The position numbers were made by a program, and so were the translations under genes. This document shows, one piece after another, positions 1-12,400 of a stretch of DNA of 64,000 nt; position 1 is the stretch's first letter; each line of letters opens with the position of its first letter. The DNA is taken from the NCBI GenBank assembly GCA_963576475.1, contig OY754981.1, positions 11,840,869 through 11,904,868 on the forward strand. Reading direction: 5' to 3'. This DNA comes from Molanna angustata. Its lineage: Eukaryota; Arthropoda; Insecta; Trichoptera; Molannidae. The notes below the pieces were generated by a model. That model saw only the letters and a program-made list of their open reading frames with translations. It ran no database searches and had not been told where the DNA came from.

Positions 1-18
1 TCAAGTTGGCCACCCCTG
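1..18. mobile_element. Terminal repeat of a hAT-like element cut by the window edge
   Basis: The first 18 bases match 17 of 18 bases of the right end of the hAT-like element at 34914-35505 and end in CCCCTG. The rest of this copy lies outside the window. Confidence 0.55.
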
Positions 19-82
19 ATATAAATGATACAAAACAGATGGAGTAGAAGAATATTTATTATCTTTTGTGTTTCTGGAGCTG

Positions 83-245
83 CCCCCCTAGACAATGTGT
101 CATTTAACTCAAGAAAAGAAACCAGAAAAGATAACTCATTGTATGGAAGTGACAATTGCATGTCACTTGACAACTGTCACTTCCATACATTAAGTTATCT
201 TTTCTTGTTTCTTTTCTTGAGCTAAATGACACATTGTCTAGGGGG
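83..245. mobile_element. Foldback MITE, CCCCCTAGACAA ends, copy 1
   Basis: Two arms of about 70 bases form a near-perfect inverted repeat around a short centre; the outer ends read CCCCCTAGACAATGTGTCAT and its complement. A sister copy lies at 38906-39069. Non-coding; open frames across it are incidental. Confidence 0.85.
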
Positions 246-332
246 TCTGATAAGGTCCAAAGCTGATTCAAACAATCTCAATATGATATAAAAAATTAAT
301 CAATTACAGTTAAAACCATGGTAAAAACTTAC

Positions 333-473
333 TTTAAGAGAGAATTGATATATAGGATTGATGGTATTGAGATCGTTCAAGATAAAATATAAAAGACTGG
401 CTCTTGCAGCAGCTGGTCGATAGAACTCTCTGGCTTGATCTATCTGATGAGATGTGATCTTTGCTTCTGCAAC
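333..473 (-). CDS. Dhc93AB: Dynein beta heavy chain exon 53 (last in window)
   Basis: Residues 3642-3688, [20 protein letters not shown], then [20 protein letters not shown] and QFSLK. Donor GTAAGT, phase 0, so the gene continues beyond position 1 with AAA6 and the C-terminal domain. Confidence 0.95.
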
Positions 474-3400
474 CTAAAAAATTTCAATTTCATAAATATT
501 ATCAGTATTTAAGTGTAAAAATTCTCCCAGTGCTTACTTACTTATGGAATGGAAACATCAGCCCTAACAAAACGAATAATGCACAAGCTGTTAGTGACAC
601 AGAGAGCTACGCAGAGAAAGTTGCTGGGTATTTCAATAAGGGACAGAATTCAGAATGTCATGATAAGAGAAAGAACCAAAGTAGCCGATGTAGCGGAAAG
701 GGTCGCTGGTCTTAAGTGGAGCTGGGTTGGGCATATTGCCAGATGCCGGGATTCACGATGGACCAAAAAGATCATAGAATGGCGACCAAGAACAAGCCGA
801 AGAGGTGTCGGCAGACCCCAGGCAAAGTGGTCTGATGACATCAAGAAATGTGCCGGAGGAAGATGGATGCAGTGTGCCCAAAACAGGGAGTTGTGGAGGA
901 TCAAGGAGGAGGCCTATGTCCAAGAATGGAAAAAAAAAGGCTGAAGTAGAAGAAGTGTAAAATTTAATAAATCCTGAAACTATGTAAATGATAAAGTTAA
1001 TATTGAATCGTTTTTAAAACTACCGAATTAAAGTAATTAATTTATTATGTCCTGGTGTTAAAAATGACAATTTGTGAAATAGAATTTAGATCAGTTAATT
1101 ATATATCTTCTGAAAGAATTGAGTTTTACATTTCGATACAAACCTTTCTCTCAATATCAGCAGCAGTTTTCTTGGTAGTTTCCAAGTTTTCTACCAAAGC
1201 AGTATCACCGAGTATATTTGCACCAGCCGAAGATAAGCGAGACAGCAAATCATCTTCAAGTTTCTTCAACTGAATCTTGAATTCATTTTGTTGTTTGGTC
1301 AATTCGGCCTAAAATAAATTAATAAATGGTGATTATTTCAACTTGTAGTCAAGATCCACCAATTGATGGTTACTTGCAAAGGATTAACAATATATAGGTA
1401 TTTAATAAATAAAAAAAATGTTATATACAAATTTAATTGCTGTGAAGTACCGGCTTAGAATAGTACTTCCACTACTTTTTAATATCATTGTTTTCGGGTA
1501 TCCCGCAAGAGCTGGGTAGTCGAAAATACAACAGGCAAAATAACATCTCACATAGTTCACCAATGAGGTTCATAGGTGAGACTGGTGTGTACACGCATGT
1601 ACTGTGCTTCCTTTTTTAAGGTAATGCACACCTGTCGCTAGTTACCCTACATTGTGGGAAATGCCATGATGGTATTTGTTATCTATACACTCTATGCCAT
1701 ACGCCACACCAAAAACAAATTTTGATATTCATAAACACTTTTTTGTGGTTGGTGTAAGGGATGTATTTCTTTCAACTAACCAGTTTAGAAAAGCAAGAAT
1801 TGTGTTAGACCTAATTTTGATGAAATTTGATCTATAATCAAACATTGAATACCATCACAGAAGCCAATTGAATGACCACAAAGGTATGCTGTGTAATTCA
1901 CATTCTTCCAGTACCTACTTAAATTTTCTCTTGAATATTATTTACCTTGAGTTCCTCTAAATCAGGTCTTTCTGCTTTAACCACCTCAGCCAGCAATTGA
2001 TCTTCAAGGCCATCTCTGGTGACAGTGAAGTTAACTAATGTGGTCTGGGCTTGCATCTCAGGTTTGTAGTGAGGATTAGCTAATTTAGTGTGCAGAATCA
2101 AACGGAAATTTGAATTATATTCCACCTCTTTGTCACCAATCTTAATTGCTCTGGAAAAACACAAAATTACAACTTAAATATTTTGAAAATTATGTCATAT
2201 TTTGATGTCACAATATGTCATTGAAATTTTGAAAAAAAAAAGTAACTTGTGTACAAACCTTCCCTTTTTAATCAAATTTCTTCCAAGCAGTGGATCAAGA
2301 ACAGGATCAACATTTTCTCCAATATTTTCAACAAGAACCGTCTCTCCTAATGTGAGGGCTTTCTCAATAATGTCCAAATACCCTTTAGATCCCAAACGGA
2401 TAACTTTCAAAACTTCACCATATTTCTGTTTGATCCATTTCAAACCTTGTAACTAAATTTTTAAATAAATGTAAATCACATTAATGATCCTGAAGGTATT
2501 AATACTATCAATAATACATTTTATTGTTGAAACTATTATATTGTTATAATGGTCTGAAGATGCGCGTCTAGACTGAAACTAGTCATTAAATCAAGTGGAA
2601 GAAAATTATAAATCAGTATTTTATTTTAATATAATATTATAATGCGGAGGGGTCTCGACCACGAGGACACCCATCAAAAAGATGGAGAGATAGTTGGCAG
2701 TCCACATCACACATGAAGCTATCACAGGAGGCCGAAAATGTAGCATAAAACAGGCCCTGGGCCTAATGAAGAACAAGAAGAAGAAGATTATAATGCTGTT
2801 ATATTCAAGGCTGCCTTGAATTTGGTAGGTATAAGACAATGAAATAAAGCAGGGTGCCTAGACAACGTGTCATTTAGAACAAGAAAAGATAACTCTATAC
2901 ATTGAGTTATATTTTCTTGTGCTACAATGACATAAATGACGAGTTGACTACCATCATGTGGGGCAATTTGCTAAGGAGAAAAAGAGAAATATATGATAAT
3001 AGCAACAGATATAAAAACCAACCTGAGGATCTATCATGAGTGGCCACCTGTCAGAGTTGGAGAGGATTGTAGCATTCTCTGTACTCATCCTGTCCGAGGG
3101 TAAACCTTCATTTTGCCACATTGCTATTTGGGTGTAGTCAGTCAGGAGTGTGAGGGGATCAAGTCCTTCTGTTATGGGAACTGGAGGCTGAATTTCAACA
3201 CATGAATATTATTCAATGTCCGATGGACTTTGAAGCTCTGAATATATTGATAAGGAGTGTGTTAATACCAACAATTACATAAATGTGTGTATATATTGTT
3301 TGAGTGTATTTTTGGTAAGCGTCTTTGTTGTCTCCCGTTTGGATTATTGTAATGGTATATATGCCAGTCGGAGTGAAAGAAGATCGATGTTTTCGAATTG

Positions 3401-6400
3401 TGGTGCTGGAGGCGTATGTTGCGCATCCCATGGACAGCCAGAAGAACGAATATGTCAATTCTAGACGAGCTGAAGATCGAACATTGTCTGTCGACGATAT
3501 GTTACAGATGTATCCTTCAATTCTTTGGACACATTGCCAGAAGGGAACCAGACTGCCTCGAGAAGCTTGTTGTGATGGGCAACGTGGAAGGACGGAGATC
3601 TCGTGGTCGCTCACCGACCAGATGGAGCGATTTGGTTAAGTCCACAATGGGGTCTTCGGTGACTGGTGCTCCGCGTTCAGCCCAAAACAGATTGGCATGG
3701 AGGCGGGCCATACGTGTGGCGACGGACTACAGCCGCTATCCTCAGTCATGAGGAAAGGGACGAATATATATATGCGAATTTACCAAAGAAAGAAATTAAT
3801 AGAATTCAGTTAGTTTTCAATGCTGCAGCCAGGCTCATCACTGAAGCCTCCAAATTTTCTCACATCTCTCACCATCCCCCCGAAAAGTCCCCAAAAGAAT
3901 TGAATATAAGCTTTGTCTCGTAATCTTTAAAGCACTTTGTGGTATGGCTCCTACTTACCTCTCAGAACTGTGCATTCCGCTTTCAATAAATGACAGACAA
4001 TCATCACTTCGTTCTGCTTCTTCATCCATAGTTGGGAAATAAGTTGAAATAAACAGGGTGAACACAACTAACTTCGGTGATCGTGCGTTTGCCCACAATA
4101 CGGGATATGCTGTGATGGTATGAATGAATACCCCACAATGCAGGATATGCTGTGATGATATGAATGAATACCCCACAATGCGGGATATGCTGTGATGGTA
4201 TGAATGAATACCCCACAATAGGGGATATGCTGTGATGGTATGAATGAATACCCCACAATGCAGGATATGCTGTGATGGTATGAATGAATACCCCACAATG
4301 TACCCCACAAAGCGGGATATGCTGTGATGGTATGAATGAATACCCCACAATGCAGGATATGCTGTGATGATATGAATGAATACCCCACAATGCGGGATAT
4401 GCTGTGATGGTATGAATGAATACCCCACAATAGGGGATATGCTGTGATGGTATGAATGAATACCCCACAATGCAGGATATGCTGTGATGGTATGAATGAA
4501 TACCCCACAATGTACCCCACAAAGCGGGATATGCTGTGATGGTATGAATGAATACCCTACAATGCGGGATATGCTGTGATGGTATGAATGAATACCCCAC
4601 AATGACGGGATATGCTGTGATGGTATGAATGAATACCCCACAATACGGGATATGCTGTGATGGTATGAATGAATACCCCACAATACGGGATATGCTGTGA
4701 TGGTATGAATGAATATCCCACAATGCGGGATATGCTGTGATGGTATGAATGAATAAAAAGAAAATATATTTAAATACCTCCAAGGTTTTCATATAGTGAA
4801 GCCACATCTTATTGAGTAAATCCAATCTGTATTGTTTAGTAAAACAACCAACGTAAGATATGAAGGCAGTAATCAACAGAACGTCACCAGGAAGTGTCGT
4901 ATTTTGTTGCATGAAACTAAAAAGTACATGATTCATTTATAAAATGAACTTTTGAAAATAAATTATTGTAAATTGATAGAAATATGAAATTTAAATCATA
5001 CTCTGAAACAGCCTGTGCCCATCTGATATTCTCACTAGCTAGTCCATTGACCAATCTATTGGCCAGCTGTATGGTGCAGTTGGTAGCATCGGCTTCCTGT
5101 TGGCACCGTAGTTTCTCCAGTGTGGCTTTCTCAAAGTCTGCGGTCAGTTTGGCCAATTGTTCTTCCAATGACTTTTAGAGGTAAAAAAATAACATAATTT
5201 AAGCAAGAAAGTAGAAGAAAGAGTGTAATGAGATGCAAAAATCAGTTGAGGAAAAAAATAGCATGATATGGTCTAAAAACAGAATAAAGGAGAACATCTA
5301 TAATTTAACTAGATAGAGTGACATTCAGTTCTCTCTACCTATCCTAAAACAGAGATGATATGTATTTAGGGTCGTTTGCAAATTTAATGCAACTAATCTT
5401 GTCCCTCAAGAAAAAAACCTTTATAATTAATTATGTCAAAACCTCATTTTTACTCCTCACTAACCCAAGGGGATATAGTGGGGAGTTATGATTTCGCAAT
5501 TTTTAAGGCTATTTTTTGCAGATTATCAACTTGTATCATGCTGAGATTGTATTCTGAAAGTTTCATCACAATGTATCTGTGTATGTGTGCTATGTGTTAT
5601 GTACGGCATGTTTATTTTACTTTATCGATTATAGACTAAAGTACTCATTCGATTATTTTCAAATTTTGCAATTATGTATATCTAATACTCGCTTAGACCC
5701 CATTAGATTTTGAAGGATATCTGAATAGTGCTTCTCAATTTTTTTAACTATCAAATATTTCAAAGTGACCCCAAGCTCAGGAAATTTAAAATTTAAAATT
5801 TTTATTTTCAAATTGGTAAAAAGGCACATCACTTTCATAAAATGGCATTGAAGAGTTATCAAGAGTTTTTATAATAAAATATTTAAATAAAAAATAATTT
5901 AACAAACTCATTTCATGAAAATGCTGAATAGAGAAGAACCAGGAACTCAAGGCACCTACAGGGCTTACGACCTGTCATCAGCTGGTTTACGTGATCACTT
6001 TATGCGCTTGCGCAACGTTCACCAATCATGCCTTCTCATTGAAATCCCTTATCAATGTAAATTTTGAAAGTTCTATATATTTGAATAATGTGTAACATTT
6101 CACCTGAAAATAAGGAATTATACTATTGCCATCTATGAAGTAATGAAGAAACCTTTTTTTTCCAACTTCGTCTCTATTGAGATGTTATTGTCAATAAAAT
6201 ATTATTATTGTTTATAATAAAGGTTTACTACCGCAATGTATTTTGTATTTATGTTAAATAAATGAGGTTTTGACATAATTATAAAGGTTTTTTTTTCTTG
6301 AGGGACAAGATTAGGAAATTTGGAAATGACCCATTGAACAACCTAAAAATCTGTGTTTTTAAATATGTAGGATGTTTTAAAGATTGTACACTTACAGCAA

Positions 6401-9400
6401 CTTTTTCTTTGATAAGTCTCAATTTTTCAGTAGCAGCAGCCAACTCAGCATTAGCTTGTGCCAATGCTCTCCTCTTGGGTTCCACATCACAGTACACTTC
6501 GTAGAACTTTATTATGTTTATTACCCAAGCACACAGACCAGCTGCAGCTGCCGATTTTGATCTAACAAACTCTGCAATATTAATGCAACATCAAATAAAG
6601 AACTTCAAACAAGTGACCACCATTATCTATGTCCACACAGCAGTAAAGGCCCTTGTATAGGCTGGGTATAATATATGGATGTACACAAAAATGCACGCTA
6701 AATTACCTTCTAATGTATGAAACTTGAAAAAATATTGTATATCATGTAATACATATGTGATATGCAACATTTTTTCGTGAAGAAAAGGTAAAATTTAGAG
6801 GTTTTTTTTAAATAGCAAGAATAGTAATTTAAATATTATAATAATAAAAAACTCAGCCGGTCTACTTCATAGGCCTTGTAGTTTTTTAGTTACAATAAAA
6901 AATTAAAAAAGGGTGGGTTTTCTTGTAAAACTAATTTTACAAGAAAAGTATCAAACAAATTCATATTTCAAAGATGTATCTTTTGAGTGTACTGGGGAAA
7001 TTATTTTCATAATATACTACATACATAGCCTACTATAGCCTTTTAATACATCTCTGAAGTTAACATAGAAAATATTGATATTATACCTACCTATGATGAG
7101 TATCTAAGCAAGATCTATTCTTTATAAGAATCCTACCTTGCCATTTCGCACAATTTTTTTTATGTTGCCTACATGTATTTTTATCCCCACTGTAACCAAA
7201 TCTGGATTTTCCATAAATCTTATAACTGTGCTTTTTGAAAAAATAATTTTGGATTTACAAAAATTATTTTACAAAAAAAATCATTTTTTTACTTTCTTAA
7301 TGTCAGTACTGTGATTAACTTGAACAACAGTACTACACAAACAATCGGGTGATGTCGTTCAATCAAGTTAAAACATATTTAAAAGGGCATATAACACTTA
7401 ATCTATGTCAGTACTGTGATTAACTTGAACAACAGTACTACACATACAATGCGGTGATGTCTTTTAATCAAGTTAAAACATATTTAAGAGGGCATATAAC
7501 ACTAAATCTATGTCAGTACTGTGATTAACTTGAACAACAGTACTACACATACAATGCGGTGATGTCTTTTAATCAAGTTAAAACATATTTAAGAGGGCAT
7601 ATAACACTAAATCTATATCAGTACTGTGATTAACTTGAACAACAGTACTACACATACAATGCGGTGATGTCTTTTAATCAAGTTAAAACATATTTAAGAG
7701 GGCATATAACACTAAATCTATGGTTGGTTGGAAGACATTGCCATTTGGCAATAAGCCCATCATTGTGCACATGTGCCCAAGAAGCTTTAAACAAATAAAT
7801 AAATAAAACTAGTGACTGCAAACATGATATATTAAAGCTGCCCAATGCACTATGAAGTTAAGTGTTAGTAATTGCTTTAGCTCGAATATATATGCTGTAG
7901 AGGTGGGGGCGAGAGGTCTGCCTGCAAAATCTTTATATTCCTAGTTTAAAGACCTGGAGGTAAAATAAAATAACTTTTGGATAGGGTGGTAAAAGCAGCA
8001 TTGTCCGCATCCTATTAAATTTGGTTGTGCAGGGGAGTGGAGTATCAGTATCAATTGGAAGTTGGTGAGTGAGTGGTGAGCGTGACTTGAGTCATAAAGG
8101 AGCCCCTTAATCCCCCCCCCCCATACATGGTCGAAAGCCCATGTGGCTCGCCTATTCTGGGTGTACTCTGGTCGTCTGTGCTCGTGGGCCTGGATTCGTG
8201 AATCCAGTGAAACCACGATTGCCTTTCTCTTTTGTATCTTAAAAAGGGTTAATATGTGAATTCAACTATAGGAAACCCAAAATTTGGTGATTTTTTGCAT
8301 TTAAAGAACAAACCTGACTTGAAATGAAAAATGTATCACAAACATTCACATCAACTTTATGCACTCTTTAAGCACATAAAATATTTATTTCTCTAAGACA
8401 AAAAAGCTGTAAAAAAGGTTATTTTGAATATTTTGTTTAGGGAAATTTATGCTGAATTTTAAAATTGTATGAAAAACATTTATTAGAGAAATGTTGAAAA
8501 TACTTATGATATTTTTTTTATAAAAACACTGTTCAACATTAAGGTATGATACTACTTTTTAACATATTTGAGAAATTAGTTTTCAAATTAGGGTGTTTAG
8601 GATTATACGCCCTCATAAGACTGGTTGGCTACTGAATTCAACTACATATTTCTAAAGAAAAATATAAAATAAAATAGACATTTCAAATATTGACTGACTG
8701 TTATAGTATTTTGTATAACAATAATTCTTTAAGATTTTTTTTTAAAGAATGAATACATCCTTGTTACAAGTACATATTTAAGCATTTGCTGTGTAATATG
8801 TGAACGAAATTGGTCGTGGCAGGATTCAAACTCATGACCACTGGATTACTAACCCAGCGCACTAACCACCATCTATCTAAACCTATTTGGGTTATTTTTC
8901 AACCATATTTTGTTTCGTTTGTATTTAAATGTCTCCTTCATACACGAGTGCTTGACTCTGGTGAGGAGAAATGTGTTCTTTTTTACTGTGTATTTTTTTA
9001 TAATATTACGTCTTTGATATTGTAAATAAATAAAAAAATAAATATCTAAACACCTCATCAGCAAATTCTATTAATTATATCAAGACAATAAATAACAACA
9101 CTTAAATTTTACTAAACCACTGATAGAAATTATTGCAATTATACAAAAAAAAGGGGGGAAATCAAACAATCAAATCTTACCTGGTTCAAATTCAGCATCC
9201 TTCAAATATGGTGCAATGGCTTTAATAACTTCTGGATGTATATTTTCCTTGTCATAATTGATAAGAGCTTCCAAAAATGAATCCACTTTTGCCATCACAA
9301 TCTATCAAAATAAATATATTAGGTCAAAATATATTTAAGTACCTATACAAGGTTCAAGAAAATTAATTGTGTTGCTAACATTTCCAAATGATGATTTTTA

Positions 9401-12400
9401 CACTAGTTTCCAGTCCAGAGAAGCAATAATAGCACAATTAATTTAAAATAAATTTTTCCCCCGCTGGAAAAAAAAAACCCAGGGCTCAGCATAAAACAAT
9501 TTACTAAAACGCCGCACCATTCAAAATTAGTAAAAATATCCAATTTTACTAAAGATAAGTATACAATTTTACATTAACATTAGTAATATGAAAAAAAATA
9601 TTTTTATTCTGTAGTTATTTATCTAATTGTTTCAACTTTTAAAATAAAAAACATGAGATTTTTATGTTTCGGACAAATTATGTTAAATGATTATATAAAA
9701 ATGTTATAGAAAATAAGATATAAGAAAAAATAATTTCTTTTATGAGTCCTAAAATGTTCTGTGCAGACGTTTTCGTCAATCTAAACCTCGCCTTGAAATC
9801 AATATTGTCGAACTCCGAAAAATAAACTTTTCGCATTTGGAATAAATCTCCGATTTTGTATCGTATTATGTAAAAATACGATATCATCGTCGATTTGGTT
9901 ATAAATTTCGATCATTTAAAAAATAACTTATACTCAGTTTAACTTATCTATCACTTATCGCGAACCTATTCCGCTAGACAACATATCTAGAACTCTATCC
10001 ATGGGATAGAGCTATCAGAGAGTCTTGAAACGCATTTTTTGGTTTATCCGTTAGATTTGTGTTAGATTGGCTATCGGGCACTTTATCCAGAGGTGGTGAA
10101 ATAACCCGTATGTCATAATTTTGATGGAAAATTAATAAAACAATGTCAAATTATACAATACATCTTTTTTTTTCTTAATGTTAATAAGATGTTCAAGAAG
10201 AAAGTAAAAATATATATTGTGATATCCTAAATAACAAATCTACAACCTTAGCTGCCTTCCAGCTTCTGTCCTTGGGGATCTTTCCATTGGGCGCTAAGAC
10301 GACCATCACAGCTGCTGTGACATTAGTGACAGCACCGGGAGGCGACCCAAAAGACTTCAACTCTGTGAGGTTGGCCTTATTGAGGGTATTCAGGGCCTCC
10401 TGGGCGGCCTGAAGGGCCGGTTCAGCTTTCCTCAAGTCTTCCTCGCAGTCTTTCTGCTTCTTGGATACTTCTTCAGCAATGACTCCCACCTTTGCTTCTT
10501 CCTCGTCGGCTAATATAAGAATATAATTGTTAGATCCAATCGGAATGCTTCATTGACATGGATATTTGTAAAATATCTCAAAAAATAGTAACGATGGTGC
10601 AAATACTTAAAACCACTGAATGAGTACACATGGAACGACTATTCACATACAAATACATATACAAATTGTTTTCTCCTGTTAAAAAAATCAAAATTTTAAA
10701 AAGTATAAGTTAACTTTAATTACCCAATGCCTTTTCTTTTTGTACTTTTTCAGTTTCCACTCCAACTATTTCGATCAAGGCATCGGCTGCTTCGTTCTTT
10801 TGTTGGAGTTCAATTTCTTGGATGGCCAATTTAGCTTTCAGATCCTCTACTTGTTCCGCTGTGCTTTTCAGCTTTTCTAATCCATTCTCTAATCTATAAA
10901 GATAATAAGTAAATGATAATTACTCAAAAAAGTATATAAGGCTGTTAAAAGAGGAACGAAAATAGATGTCAGCCAAGGAAAAGTTGGCACAATCAAAAAT
11001 TGGAATTTTGAAAGATGGAGTCGTTTGAAGTAAGAATAATAGAAGAGCATATTATATGAGATGATGCATGTACGTGAATGAAGAGAGAAATTTCTGTCAA
11101 GTGAGAGGATTTGTGCATTCGGTTCTTTCTGCCTTACCCAAATATCCCATGATGATGGGTATGGTAAAAATTGAAAATCCCTAAAAATTAAATAACCTGT
11201 TTATTTAAAAAAGAAATTGACAAACCTTGTGACTTTGCCTTGAAGCTCAATGGCTTTGTTGTTCAACAACTTTGAATACAAACTGATTTGTTCGAGGTAA
11301 CTTTTAGGCGTGGTATAATTGTACCTTCTGTCATTGGCAAGAAAAGATTTGGACATTGAATTGACAGAAGTATGAGCATAAGCCATAAAACGAGCCACGG
11401 AATCTCGAAAATCCTCCTGAAAATGTAGATTAAATAATATATCTTGTTTGTTTCGAGTGTCAATGTAAAACTTACCAAAATCCATTTATTTATTTTTGTA
11501 AGAATTTTACAAAAGGACGGGAATATATGGCATCTTAAATAAACAGGAAAATATTGTTTGTTAGTGCAGTAAGCATTTTCAAAAAAAAACTCACCGGTAA
11601 CACAATGAGTTCTTGCAAAAACTTCACAGATACAGACACCAATGCTTCTTGAGGCCATTCGTGGAACCAATTTACGGCCGTGCTGTTAATAATCGCCGGA
11701 AATTTCCTTGAACGAACTCTCAATGTGGAACCGACTGGTGAGAAACAAAGCACAATTTTTAATTGCTTTCGGACTCGGTCGATAAAGAACTTCCAACAAT
11801 TTTCTCGAGTATCTAAAATGCCTGCTCCTTTAACCTAAAAACAAATGAAAATAAATCATAGTATTCATTCTCTCTACAATGAGTTTAGAGAAATTACTCA
11901 AACATCATTAGACTTCAATGATTTAACAAACCTCATTCCTGACACCAGCAATTATATTTTCCACTTCATCATCAGGAAACAGATCTGCTACTTCACCCGA
12001 TGCCAAAATGTCATTTATCAACACAAGGAATTGTTCATTTGGGACTTGAGCATCTGTCATCAGAAACATAATTCCAACATTTTTTATTCCAGTCTTCATA
12101 TACAATCCAGAGAGCTCAGTCTGTTGAAAAAACAATCAATTGGTAATGGAAATATAACATATTCATATGTAAGAAAATAATATTACATTTTTACATGAGT
12201 AAGTAAAACTTTAATATTATAATGTTACATGAGTTAGTAAATCATGACGATACCTTAAGATCAAAGATACCATATCCCTTTCTCAATTGTATCTGAAAAA
12301 CTTCCAAACTTGAAATGAATGCAGCAAGACGAGAAAGTGACTGTTTACCAGATCCACCTACTCCAACCAACAATGCACTGCCTCTCGGACTCTCCAGGAT

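Noticed and set aside
3955..4936. Long minus-strand open frames (up to 304 codons) of repeated HSYHHSIS / [11 protein letters not shown]
   Set aside because: They read through the 40-bp satellite in all three frames; the unit lacks stops and 40 is not a multiple of 3, so the frames are artefacts.
7303..7722. CRISPR-like or plasmid iteron array
   Set aside because: Plain tandem repeat of 105 bp in an intron; no cas genes or origin context.
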